Source of the DNA: Pantoea alhagi
GTDB taxonomy: Bacteria; Pseudomonadota; Gammaproteobacteria; Enterobacterales; Enterobacteriaceae
NCBI RefSeq assembly: GCF_002101395.1
Contig: NZ_CP019706.1
Span: 2,170,001 to 2,234,000 of the forward strand
Length of the DNA stretch: 64,000 bases
Direction of reading: 5' to 3'
In this document: one piece after another, positions 1-7,756 of the stretch
Position numbering within the stretch: position 1 is the first letter of the stretch
Layout of the letters: each line of letters opens with the position of its first letter
Made by a program: the position numbers and the translations under genes
The notes under the pieces: generated by a model
Seen by the model: only the letters and a program-made list of their open reading frames with translations
Databases searched by the model: none
What the model was told of the DNA's origin: nothing

Positions 1-228
1 CACGTAATCATCGGCGTGGCTAACCGCTTCACGGGTAGTCTGCGACAGACGGTCGCCGGTTTCGCCGAGACGCAGGCGCGACTCATCCAGCGCGGCACGC
101 GCTTTGCTACGCAGTTTATCCATTTCTGATTTTGATTTATCGGTGGAATGGCTAAGCACTTCTTCCAGCGTATCCGCCAGATTCTTCAGCTCGGCGCGCA
201 GGTGTTCTGACGTAGTATCTTTTGACAT
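1..228 (-). CDS. yqjD: YqjD/ElaB family DUF883 protein, C-terminus cut by window edge
   Basis: The visible part is the N-terminal 76 residues. It begins MSKDTTSEHLRAELKNLA and is a charged, helix-forming, soluble region. Family members (YqjD, ElaB, YgaM) carry a C-terminal membrane anchor and bind 100S/70S ribosomes in stationary phase; that anchor would lie beyond position 1 and cannot be seen. The ATG at 226-228 has an AAGGAGTG ribosome-binding site just upstream. It follows yqjC on the same strand, as in the E. coli mzrA-yqjC-yqjD-yqjE-yqjK order. The N-terminal match to YqjD is close; the ribosome role is family knowledge. Confidence 0.93.
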   Translation of the reverse strand, partial: MSKDTTSEHLRAELKNLADTLEEVLSHSTDKSKSEMDKLRSKARAALDESRLRLGETGDRLSQTTREAVSHADDYV

Positions 229-270
229 GAAACACTCCTTTATTCTCAGGCAATGTACGCTGTAAATGGG

Positions 271-642
271 TTACCAGGGAGCAGACTGAAGCGCTTTAAG
301 CTCTTCACGTTCTTCCTGTAATTTTCGTTGGCGTTTAGCGATTTTTTCCTTATCGCCATCTTCTTCGGCATCTTTTAAATCTTGCTCTCGCTCTGCCACT
401 TCCCGCTTTTTCGCGTTGATGTTTTCCTGATGAGCCGCTTTGAGCTTTTCATCAGTGCAGCTGGCGCGGACTTCCGTCAAAGCCCGCTCGAGGCCGTTCA
501 CCCGGCGTTGATTATCATGTTGTTTAGCAACTGCGATCTCATGCTCAATGTTTTTCTCTTTCTGCAAACAGAGTACGCCAGCGGCGTGGGTAAAGCCGGA
601 AAGGGAAAAAAGAGCCAGAAAAAGCGAGGTACGAAATTTCAT
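271..642 (-). CDS. yqjC: YqjC, periplasmic DUF1090 protein
   Basis: 123 residues. A signal peptide spans roughly residues 1-20 (MKFRTSLFLALFSLSGFTHA, cleavage after HA). It is followed by a highly charged, coiled-coil-prone Glu/Lys/Arg-rich helix region typical of DUF1090. The open frame extends upstream to 732, but the start at 642 is chosen because the signal peptide begins there and AAGG lies upstream. Two cysteines are visible (VLCLQKE and RASCTDE). Function is not known; E. coli yqjC is induced by acid. It sits between mzrA and yqjD, separated from mzrA by about 180 bases. Confidence 0.9.
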   Translation of the reverse strand: MKFRTSLFLALFSLSGFTHAAGVLCLQKEKNIEHEIAVAKQHDNQRRVNGLERALTEVRASCTDEKLKAAHQENINAKKREVAEREQDLKDAEEDGDKEKIAKRQRKLQEEREELKALQSAPW

Positions 643-826
643 CCGATCATGACCTTCCATTGTTAAATTCAGCCGTTCCCTGTGAACGGTAAAGATGCAG
701 CAGCTATAAGGCTGGCAGCCATGCCGCCTCATAACCTTTTGTAAGAATAGACACTCTTTCCGGAAAGCTCAAAAGTGTTGAGGAAGAAAGCCTGTTTTGG
801 GACAGGAATGACGCTGTGGAGCAGGG

Positions 827-1201
827 TTAACCTACAGATTGTGGGCGCAGCGAGATCTTATTCAGCCAGCCGCCGCTGTTTTCCATCTGAGCGATATCAA
901 ACCCGTGCGGCAGAATTTTAAGCAGGGCACGCTGTGCTGCCAGGCTCTGTTCCTGCGACTCAAAGCGCAAAACCAGCGAATCCTGGGCGGGTGTAATGCT
1001 TTTTACCTGTATCCCCTGGGCGTTAAGCCGCTGCCAGACATAAAATCCATCCGGCAAGGTGACGCCCTGTTCGGCGGCGCGAATTTGCAGGGCGTTCTCA
1101 TGGCGAAACAGGGCCGGGACCAGCGCAAAAGTAATGATCGCCAGTAATCCAACCAGCAGCCAGCGCAGCGGCTGGCGTAAAAGAGGCTGTAACCATTGCA
1201 T
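827..1201 (-). CDS. mzrA: MzrA, inner-membrane modulator of EnvZ/OmpR
   Basis: 124 residues with one N-terminal membrane segment (about residues 15-33) and a periplasmic C-terminal domain, the MzrA layout. In E. coli MzrA binds EnvZ and links the CpxAR stress response to OmpR output. The start codon overlaps the yqjA stop codon by one base (TAATG at 1199-1203), so the two are translationally coupled as in E. coli. Length matches the family (about 127 residues). Regulation by CpxR is known for the E. coli operon and was not traced here. Confidence 0.93.
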   Translation of the reverse strand: MQWLQPLLRQPLRWLLVGLLAIITFALVPALFRHENALQIRAAEQGVTLPDGFYVWQRLNAQGIQVKSITPAQDSLVLRFESQEQSLAAQRALLKILPHGFDIAQMENSGGWLNKISLRPQSVG

Positions 1202-1878
1202 TATGGTTGACCTTTTTGCTTGCCGTTACTGCTCCGTTTACGCCACAGTACCACCAGCGATCCTACCAGGCCAAATACCAGCAGCACCAGCGGCAACAGC
1301 ATCAGGCAGAACATCAGTTCATCTTCATAGCGGCGGAAGATCGGCGTTTTACCCAGCGCAAAGCCCATCACCGTCAGGATCAACACCCACAAAAAGCCGC
1401 TCATCCAGTTAAAGAACTGAAAGCGAGCGTTGCTCAGGCCGGAGAGGCCGGCGATGGTGGGCAGCAGCGTACGAACGAAAGCGATAAAGCGACCAATTAA
1501 CAGCGCAGAGAGGCCGTGGCGGTGAAACAGCTGATGGGCGCGCTGATGATATTGCGCAGGCAAATGGGATAGCCAGTTTTGCACGGTAGGCGTATTGCCC
1601 AGCCATCGCCCCTGAATATAGCTCACCCAGCAGCCGAGGCTGGCTGCGGTCGTAAGGATAAACAGGGTAAGCGGAAAATTCATTGTGCCTTTGGCTATCA
1701 GCACGCCGACCAGAATAAGCAGGCTGTCGCCGGGAAGAAAGGCTGCGGGAAGCAGGCCATTCTCCAGAAACAGAATCATAAACAGTACGCCATAAATTGC
1801 CCAGACCAGCGTCGGATCGGCCAGGGTCTCAAAATCTTGTTGCCATAATGCTTGCAACAGCGCTTTTAAAATATCCAT
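1201..1878 (-). CDS. yqjA: YqjA, DedA-family membrane protein
   Basis: 225 residues with several hydrophobic segments and the DedA/SNARE-associated (VTT) core. Visible motifs include FLENGLLPAAFLPGDSLL near the N-terminus and GRFIAFVRTLLPTIAGLSG in the middle, which holds the conserved arginines. DedA proteins are implicated in undecaprenyl-phosphate or phospholipid translocation and in proton-dependent drug and alkaline tolerance. It is the first gene of the yqjA-mzrA pair and lies downstream of exuR in the conserved exuT-exuR-yqjA order. The C-terminus is Lys/Arg-rich. Confidence 0.94.
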   Translation of the reverse strand: MDILKALLQALWQQDFETLADPTLVWAIYGVLFMILFLENGLLPAAFLPGDSLLILVGVLIAKGTMNFPLTLFILTTAASLGCWVSYIQGRWLGNTPTVQNWLSHLPAQYHQRAHQLFHRHGLSALLIGRFIAFVRTLLPTIAGLSGLSNARFQFFNWMSGFLWVLILTVMGFALGKTPIFRRYEDELMFCLMLLPLVLLVFGLVGSLVVLWRKRSSNGKQKGQP

Positions 1879-2216
1879 TCATTGTTCCTGAACTTCATTG
1901 TTAACACTGGCTCATCGATAAAGAGGCCGGGAGGGCGGATAGGTCGTTTTTGTTAATTGTAGTCGCCGCTACCGCAGGCCGGGTAATCGCCTTTTTGCCT
2001 GGATGGCTGATAAAAACGATGCATTCTTCTTTCCCGCCGCGAAAGGGTAAGAAAAGGTGGATAACTGTAACAAAATCCACCCTGACGAGACAGGGAAAGT
2101 TACCACTGACTAAGAGTTTTACCGTTGAAAATCACTGGCTGAAAGGAGCTTTACACTGGCTGACACTAAAGTAAATTAGCTGACTTTAGACGCTTTGTTA
2201 GCCAAAGCGTCTGTTT
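1879..2216. other. yqjA-exuR intergenic region
   Basis: 338 bases without a convincing gene. The 74-codon open frame on the plus strand (1950-2174) shows no recognisable protein and no good ribosome-binding site. The region should contain the yqjA promoter (minus strand) and holds the hairpin at 2189-2211. Confidence 0.5.
2189..2211. terminator. Hairpin downstream of exuR
   Basis: A perfect 9-bp stem GACGCTTTG/CAAAGCGTC with a 5-base loop lies just past the exuR stop codon. The T run (TGTTTTT) is on the plus-strand side and the minus-strand side is only weakly U-rich, so it may end exuR transcription inefficiently. Confidence 0.6.
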
Positions 2217-2987
2217 TTAGCGGGAAGAAGAGGTATCGGGCAGGATAACCGGATTTTCGGCAAACATATAACGGTCAACGTTGAACTCAAAATCGTCGGT
2301 TGTGGCGTTAAATAACATCTGGCGGGTGTTTTCCAGATGCTGCCACATCGCCAGCTTGGCGGCGGCCGGATCTTTACGCATTAACGCTTTTAAAATCATA
2401 TCGTGGTCGTTGCACCAGCTGCCAATAGCACGTTCATCTATATGTTCATGCAGCTTTAGCCAGTAAGGATTATGCGTGCGGTGTAGCCACATTTTTTCCA
2501 CAATCGCCGCCAGTGCGCTATTTTGCGTCGCCATCGCGATTTGTACATGAAAACGCATATCCCATTCGGAATCGCGAAAGCGATCTTCTTTGCGCGCCTC
2601 CTGCTGGATCTCCATAAGCTGCACAATGTCCTGCCTTGTCACACGCGTGGCGGCGAATTCCGCCACGTTACTTTCAATAAGCTGACGCGCCTGTAGCAGC
2701 TCAAAAGGACCGAAATTCGCAAACTCCAGCTGGCTGTTGGTGATAATGCGCTGGTTCTGCTGGCTGGAAATAACATGAATGCCGGAACCCTTGCGCACTT
2801 CCACGTAACCTTCCACCTCCAGCATAATAATCGCCTCACGCACCACAGTGCGGCTGACCTGCATCTCTTCAGCGATTAAACGTTCTGCTGGTAACTTATC
2901 GCCAACCTGATACTGCCCCGATTCGATGCGATTTTTTAGCTCTGAGGCCAGCTGTTGATAAAGACGACGCGGTTCGCTGATTTCCAT
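2217..2987 (-). CDS. exuR: ExuR, hexuronate-responsive GntR-family repressor
   Basis: 256 residues. The N-terminal winged helix-turn-helix (residues about 8-75) carries the GntR signatures LPAERLIAEEMQVSRTVVREA and VEVRKGSGIHV. The C-terminal FCD (FadR-type) effector domain contains the expected His/Asp metal-site region (MRFHVQIAMATQN, RTHNPYW). ExuR represses the galacturonate/glucuronate genes (exuT, uxaCA, uxaB) and is relieved by hexuronates. Length matches E. coli ExuR (258). A candidate operator lies about 30 bases upstream of its start, suggesting autoregulation. Confidence 0.95.
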   Translation of the reverse strand: MEISEPRRLYQQLASELKNRIESGQYQVGDKLPAERLIAEEMQVSRTVVREAIIMLEVEGYVEVRKGSGIHVISSQQNQRIITNSQLEFANFGPFELLQARQLIESNVAEFAATRVTRQDIVQLMEIQQEARKEDRFRDSEWDMRFHVQIAMATQNSALAAIVEKMWLHRTHNPYWLKLHEHIDERAIGSWCNDHDMILKALMRKDPAAAKLAMWQHLENTRQMLFNATTDDFEFNVDRYMFAENPVILPDTSSSR

Positions 2988-3014
2988 AATCCATTTCCTG
3001 CTGGTGTGTTCTGT

Positions 3015-3032
3015 AAGTTGTTATACCACTTA
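3015..3032. promoter_or_regulatory. Candidate ExuR/UxuR operator upstream of exuR
   Basis: AAGTTGTTATACCACTTA matches the UxuR/ExuR consensus AAATTGGTATACCAATTT at 14 of 18 positions and is itself nearly palindromic. It lies 28 bases before the exuR start codon, in a position suited to autorepression. Confidence 0.65.
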
Positions 3033-3148
3033 GCGGCATGAAGGCCAATCACTCCAGAGGGTAAGAAGAGGGAAATGCGCTGTTGGTCAACCAAAAAAGA
3101 AGGGGAGAACAGAGAGGCGCGCATCTGGCGATGCACGCCCTGAAGGAA

Positions 3149-4453
3149 CTAACTGCGTACCGGCTCGGCAGCAGGCGCGGCAGGCGTCTGCTCCAGCTCA
3201 GCGGCCGGTTTGTTTTTCAGCACCGTCCAAATCACTAACGCGCCCAGCAGATCGAATACTGCCAGCGCCGCAAACAGCGGGCTGAAGCCCAGCGTATCGG
3301 CCAGCGCGCCAACCACCAGCGCAAACATTGTGCTGGCGGTCCATGCGGCCATGCCGGTCAGCCCGTTGGCTGTAGCGACCTCATTACGACCAAACACATC
3401 GGAAGAGAGCGTAATCAGCGCACCGGAAAGCGCCTGATGCGCAAAGCCGCCGACGCACAGCAGGGCAATCGCCACATAGGGGCTGGTAAACAGGCCAATG
3501 GTGCCGGGCGCTATCATCAATACCGCACCCATTGTTACTACCAGCTTGCGTGAAACAATCAGGTTAACGCCAAACAGCCGTTGAAACAGCGGAGGCAGGT
3601 AGCCGCCAACAATGCAGCCGAGATCGGCAAACAGCATCGGCATCCAGGCAAACATGGCGATCTCTTTCAGATTAAAGCCGTAGGCCTTAAACATAAACAG
3701 CGGGATCCAGGCATTGAAGGTGCCCCAGGCCGGTTCCGCCAGGAAGCGAGGCAGGGCGATGCCCCAGAACTGGCGGTTACGCAGGATTTGACCGGCGCTC
3801 ATTTTTTTGCCGTTGTCGATCTGATGGTGTGATTCCTGACCGGAAAGAATATAGTCGCGCTCGCTATCGCTGAGTTTTTTCTGCTGCCTGGGATGTTTAT
3901 AAAATACCAGCCAGCAAAGCGCCCAGATCAGGCTGAGGACGCCGGTAATAATAAACGCCATTTGCCAGCTATGGGCAACGATGGCCCATACCACCAGCGG
4001 CGGCGCAACCATTGCGCCAATCGAGGAGCCGACATTGAAATAGCCCACTGCAATCGAGCGCTCTTTTGCCGGAAACCATTCGCTGCTGGCTTTCAGGCCG
4101 GCGGGGATCATGGCCGCTTCGGCGGCACCGACGGCGGCACGCGCAATCGCCAGGCCGCCCCAGCTGTTTGCCAGCGCGGTTGCGGCGCAGAAGATCGCCC
4201 ACATAATCGCAAACACGGCATAGCCGACCTTGGTGCCGAGGATATCGAGAATGTAACCGGCCACCGGCTGCATAACGGTATAGCAGGCAGAGTAGGCGGC
4301 TACGATATAAGAGTATTGCTGCGTGGTGATATGAAGCTGTGCCTCAAGCGTTGGCGCTGCTACGGCAATGGCGTTACGTGTCAGGTAACCCAGCACGGTA
4401 CCGATGGTCACCAGACCGATCATATACCAGCGTAGCCCTTTTATTTTACGCAT
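3149..4453 (-). CDS. exuT: ExuT, hexuronate MFS transporter
   Basis: 434 residues with about 12 membrane segments and a major-facilitator layout. The N-terminus (MRKIKGLRWYMIGLVTIG, then NAIAVAAPTLEAQL) closely resembles E. coli ExuT of the anion:cation symporter family. A cytoplasmic central loop (about residues 188-220) separates the two halves, and the C-terminal tail is Ala/Pro-rich. It imports D-galacturonate and D-glucuronate in symport with protons. A good AGAGG ribosome-binding site precedes the ATG. It is divergent from uxaC across a 421-base control region with two ExuR-type sites, so induction together with uxaCBA is expected. Confidence 0.95.
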   Translation of the reverse strand: MRKIKGLRWYMIGLVTIGTVLGYLTRNAIAVAAPTLEAQLHITTQQYSYIVAAYSACYTVMQPVAGYILDILGTKVGYAVFAIMWAIFCAATALANSWGGLAIARAAVGAAEAAMIPAGLKASSEWFPAKERSIAVGYFNVGSSIGAMVAPPLVVWAIVAHSWQMAFIITGVLSLIWALCWLVFYKHPRQQKKLSDSERDYILSGQESHHQIDNGKKMSAGQILRNRQFWGIALPRFLAEPAWGTFNAWIPLFMFKAYGFNLKEIAMFAWMPMLFADLGCIVGGYLPPLFQRLFGVNLIVSRKLVVTMGAVLMIAPGTIGLFTSPYVAIALLCVGGFAHQALSGALITLSSDVFGRNEVATANGLTGMAAWTASTMFALVVGALADTLGFSPLFAALAVFDLLGALVIWTVLKNKPAAELEQTPAAPAAEPVRS

Positions 4454-4626
4454 GTCATACCTCTTCCAGTTCTGTTTGCGGCTGTGCCGCTGTTGTTTTT
4501 TATTGCGGGTCTGCCGCGGTCAACTGCGTACAGAAAGCATCCGTGAGCAAGACCTTGCCTTTGCCCTTTTCCATTCCTTACCTGTGAGAGAAATTTCTGC
4601 TCATCAAAATCTGACCGGCAGACGAT

Positions 4627-4644
4627 AACTTGTCATACCGATTT
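4627..4644. promoter_or_regulatory. Candidate ExuR operator, exuT side
   Basis: AACTTGTCATACCGATTT matches AAATTGGTATACCAATTT at 14 of 18 positions. It lies 174 bases upstream of the exuT start and 230 bases upstream of uxaC, so it may serve exuT or allow looping to the uxaC-proximal site. Confidence 0.55.
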
Positions 4645-4769
4645 AAAAGTTGAATGCCATCACAAAACCCATTTTTGCAATGTGGGATACTCAAAACCGA
4701 GAAATGTCAGGTGATTACTGGCTTGCAAGGCAGTTGGCCGTCAACCAACGGGCGCGATGTTGTCTGATA

Positions 4770-4785
4770 TGTGAGCTGTATCGCA
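4770..4785 (+). promoter_or_regulatory. CRP-cAMP binding site
   Basis: TGTGA-N6-TCGCA matches the CRP consensus TGTGA-N6-TCACA with one mismatch. It lies about 49 bases upstream of the start site predicted from the extended -10 of uxaC, so catabolite activation of uxaCBA is likely. Spacing to the promoter is not a classic -41.5 or -61.5. Confidence 0.65.
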
Positions 4786-4806
4786 AAATAATCACTGCTA
4801 TCGCTT

Positions 4807-4824
4807 TAATTGGTATGATAACTT
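4807..4824. promoter_or_regulatory. ExuR operator overlapping the uxaC promoter
   Basis: TAATTGGTATGATAACTT has a perfect AATTGGTAT left half of the ExuR consensus (13 of 18 overall). It overlaps a putative extended -10 (TGGTATGAT), so bound repressor would block RNA polymerase. Confidence 0.6.
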
Positions 4825-4874
4825 TTTGCCATCAGGTGAACGCATCGATAACGTTCATGTAAAAGGAGATCGGA

Positions 4875-6284
4875 ATGTCCCGTTTTATGACCGAAGATTT
4901 TTTGCTGGATAGTGAGTTTGCCCGCCGTCTGTATCATGACTACGCGGCCGATCAACCGATCTTTGATTACCACTGCCACCTGCCGCCGCAGCAGATCGCT
5001 GATAACTATCGTTTTAACAACCTGTACGACATCTGGCTTAAGGGCGATCACTATAAATGGCGCGCCATGCGCGCTAACGGCGTGCCGGAAGCGCTTTGCA
5101 CCGGCGATGCCAGCGATCGTGAAAAATTTAACGCCTGGGCACGCACTGTTCCGCATACCATCGGCAATCCCCTTTACCACTGGACGCACCTTGAACTGCG
5201 CCGTCCGTTTGGCATCACCAATGTGCTGTTGTCAGAAAAAACCGCCGATCGCATCTGGGATGAGTGCAACGCATTGTTGGCGCAGGATGACTTTAGCGCA
5301 CGCGGCATCATGCAGCAGATGAACGTGCGAATGGTGGGAACCACCGATGATCCGGTAGACGATTTACAGCATCATCATCGCCTGGCGCAGGATGAAAGCT
5401 TCACCATTAAGGTGTTGCCGAGCTGGCGTCCTGATAAAGCGTTCAATATCGAAGCCGAAGGCTTTGCTGACTATATGCATAAGCTTGGCGCCGTCGCGGA
5501 TACCGATATCCGCCGCTTTGAGGATTTACGCCGTGCGTTAAGCAAGCGCCTCGATCATTTTGCCGCGCACGGCTGCAAGGTTTCCGATCATGCGCTGGAT
5601 GTGGTGCTGTTTGCCGAAGCGGACGATGCCACGCTGGATGAGATTCTGGCGCGTCGCCTGCAGGGAGCACAGCCCTCAGAACAGGAGATAGCGCAATTTA
5701 AAACCGCAGTGCTGGTATGGCTGGGCGCAGAGTACGCCCGTCGCGGCTGGGTGCAGCAATATCATATTGGTGCGCTGCGCAATAATAACCGCCGTCAGCT
5801 GCAGCTGCTGGGGCCGGACGTCGGTTTCGACTCTATCAATGATCGTCCGCTGGCTGAGCCGCTGGCGCGTCTGCTTGATGCGCAAAACCGCAATAGCGCC
5901 TTGCCGAAAACCATTCTTTACTGCCTCAACCCGCGCGACAACGAAGTGCTGGCGACGATGGCCGGTAATTTTCAGGGTGAGGGCGAGCCAGGCAAGATGC
6001 AGTTTGGTTCCGCGTGGTGGTTTAACGATCAGCTGGATGGCATGCAGCGTCAAATGACGCAGCTGGCGCAGATGGGTCTGCTGAGCCGCTTTGTCGGCAT
6101 GTTAACCGATAGCCGCAGCTTCCTTTCTTACACGCGTCATGAATATTTCCGTCGTCTGCTCTGCCAGATGATTGGGCGCTGGGTAGAAAACGGCGAAGCG
6201 CCGGCGGATATCGATCTGCTGGGCAACATGGTGAAAAACATCTGCTTCAATAATGCCCGCGACTATTTTGGCATTGAGCTTTAA
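4875..6284 (+). CDS. uxaC: Glucuronate isomerase
   Basis: 469 residues, the usual length of UxaC (470), an amidohydrolase-fold uronate isomerase. It converts D-glucuronate to D-fructuronate and D-galacturonate to D-tagaturonate in the cytoplasm. The metal-ligand motif PIFDYHCHLPP is at residues about 28-38, and TDDPVDDLQHH and GMLTDSRSFLSYTRHEYFRR near the C-terminus are family signatures. An AAAAGGAG ribosome-binding site precedes the ATG. First gene of uxaC-uxaB-uxaA; uxaB follows after 14 bases. Confidence 0.97.
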   Translation: MSRFMTEDFLLDSEFARRLYHDYAADQPIFDYHCHLPPQQIADNYRFNNLYDIWLKGDHYKWRAMRANGVPEALCTGDASDREKFNAWARTVPHTIGNPLYHWTHLELRRPFGITNVLLSEKTADRIWDECNALLAQDDFSARGIMQQMNVRMVGTTDDPVDDLQHHHRLAQDESFTIKVLPSWRPDKAFNIEAEGFADYMHKLGAVADTDIRRFEDLRRALSKRLDHFAAHGCKVSDHALDVVLFAEADDATLDEILARRLQGAQPSEQEIAQFKTAVLVWLGAEYARRGWVQQYHIGALRNNNRRQLQLLGPDVGFDSINDRPLAEPLARLLDAQNRNSALPKTILYCLNPRDNEVLATMAGNFQGEGEPGKMQFGSAWWFNDQLDGMQRQMTQLAQMGLLSRFVGMLTDSRSFLSYTRHEYFRRLLCQMIGRWVENGEAPADIDLLGNMVKNICFNNARDYFGIEL

Positions 6285-6298
6285 TCCGGGGAAATTTC

Positions 6299-7744
6299 AT
6301 GCAAACACTGAATCGCAAGAATTTTCCCGGAGCGCAATATCCAACCCGCATCATCCAGTTTGGCGAGGGTAACTTTCTGCGCGCCTTTGTCGACTGGCAA
6401 ATCGATCTGCTTAACGCCCACAGCGATCTGGCTGCGGGCGTAACGGTCATCAGACCGATCGATCGTCAGGTCGACTATACGCTTAACCATCAGGACGGAC
6501 TTTATACCGCCCTGATCCGTGGGCTGAATGCGCAGGGGGAGGTGGTGAGCGAGCCGCGCCTGATCCGCTCGATAAACCGCGAGATCCAGCCGTATCGGCA
6601 GTTTGATGAATTTATCGCGCTGGCGCAGGACGCGCATATTCGCTTTATGTTTTCCAATACCACCGAAGCGGGTATCGCTTTTAACGCCGATGATCGGCTG
6701 GAAGATCGTCCGGCGCGCTCGTTCCCCGGCAAGGTTGCCCAGCTGTTGTGGGCGCGCTGGCAGCATTTCTCTGGCGCGGCGGATAAGGGCTGGATCATCC
6801 TGCCCTGCGAGCTGATTGATAATAACGGCGACACGCTGCGCGAGCTGGTGCTGCGCTATGCCGGGTGCTGGCAACTGCCAGCGGATTTCAGCGCCTGGGT
6901 GAAGCAGCACAATATTTTCTGCAATACGCTGGTGGATCGCATCGTTCCCGGCTATCCGGTGGCAGAGGCGGAAGCGCTGTTCGCTGAGCTTGGCTACCGC
7001 GATCCGATGCTGGTGGCGGGCGAGGTGTTTTACCAGTTTGTGATTCAGGGCCCACGGCAGGTAGCCGATGAACTGCGGCTATCGGCGCTGCCGCTTAATG
7101 TCCGGCTGGTGGAAGATATCAAGCCGTGGAAAGAGCAGAAAGTGGCGATCCTTAACGGCGCACATACGGCGATGGTGCCGGTAGCCTGGCTTTCCGGGTT
7201 GAGTACCGTCGGCGAGGCGATGGACGATAATCGCATTGCTCATTTTATCAATGTCATGCTGCGCGAAGAAGTGATCCCAACGCTGGATCTGCCTGCGGAG
7301 GATCTTCACCGCTTTGCGGATGCGGTGCTGGGCCGCTTCCGCAATCCTTTTATCCGCCATCAGCTTTCGTCGATTGCCTTAAACAGCATGACTAAATTCC
7401 GCACGCGTCTGTTGCCGCAGCTGCTGACCGGCTATCAGCAAAACGGTCGCTGGCCAACGCGCATCACATTTGCACTGGCGGCGCTGCTCGCTTATTACCG
7501 TGGCGAACGCGACGGCGAGCGTTATCCACTACAGGATGATGCACGGTGGCTGGATCGTTTTGCCACGCTTTGGTCGCAGCAGACGCAGGGCGCTATCTCA
7601 ATGCCACAGCTGGTTGCAACGGTGCTGAGCGATGAGCAGCACTGGGGAAGCGATCTCAGTCAGCAGCCTGGCCTGGTGGAGGCCGTTACCCAACACCTGC
7701 AAAATATCACCGCTCACGGCATGCGGGCGGCGTTACCACAATGA
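6299..7744 (+). CDS. uxaB: Tagaturonate reductase (altronate oxidoreductase)
   Basis: 481 residues (E. coli UxaB 483), a polyol-specific long-chain dehydrogenase. It reduces D-tagaturonate to D-altronate with NADH. The N-terminal Rossmann part begins after RIIQFGEGNFLRAF (glycine-rich). The conserved active-site lysine region VEDIKPWKEQKVAILNGAHT is at about residues 270-290. In E. coli K-12 uxaB is elsewhere on the chromosome; here it is placed between uxaC and uxaA, so the three galacturonate enzymes form one operon. It is followed by uxaA after 12 bases with a GAGG ribosome-binding site. Confidence 0.97.
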   Translation: MQTLNRKNFPGAQYPTRIIQFGEGNFLRAFVDWQIDLLNAHSDLAAGVTVIRPIDRQVDYTLNHQDGLYTALIRGLNAQGEVVSEPRLIRSINREIQPYRQFDEFIALAQDAHIRFMFSNTTEAGIAFNADDRLEDRPARSFPGKVAQLLWARWQHFSGAADKGWIILPCELIDNNGDTLRELVLRYAGCWQLPADFSAWVKQHNIFCNTLVDRIVPGYPVAEAEALFAELGYRDPMLVAGEVFYQFVIQGPRQVADELRLSALPLNVRLVEDIKPWKEQKVAILNGAHTAMVPVAWLSGLSTVGEAMDDNRIAHFINVMLREEVIPTLDLPAEDLHRFADAVLGRFRNPFIRHQLSSIALNSMTKFRTRLLPQLLTGYQQNGRWPTRITFALAALLAYYRGERDGERYPLQDDARWLDRFATLWSQQTQGAISMPQLVATVLSDEQHWGSDLSQQPGLVEAVTQHLQNITAHGMRAALPQ

Positions 7745-7756
7745 GGAATACCGGCT

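Larger units (their letters stand above)
4454..4874. promoter_or_regulatory. Divergent exuT-uxaC control region
   Basis: 421 bases with no supported gene. It holds two ExuR-type near-palindromes (4627-4644 and 4807-4824) and a CRP-like site (4770-4785). An extended -10 element TGGTATGAT (4812-4819 with the TG at 4811-4812) lies inside the second operator. This explains induction by hexuronate and catabolite control of both transcription units. Confidence 0.7.

Noticed and set aside
1950..2174. 74-codon plus-strand frame between yqjA and exuR
   Set aside because: No ribosome-binding site, no similarity, and it crosses the likely promoter region of yqjA.
3893..4435. 180-codon open frame on the plus strand
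   Set aside because: It is antisense to exuT, has no start signal or protein similarity, and its composition is that of a complement of membrane codons.
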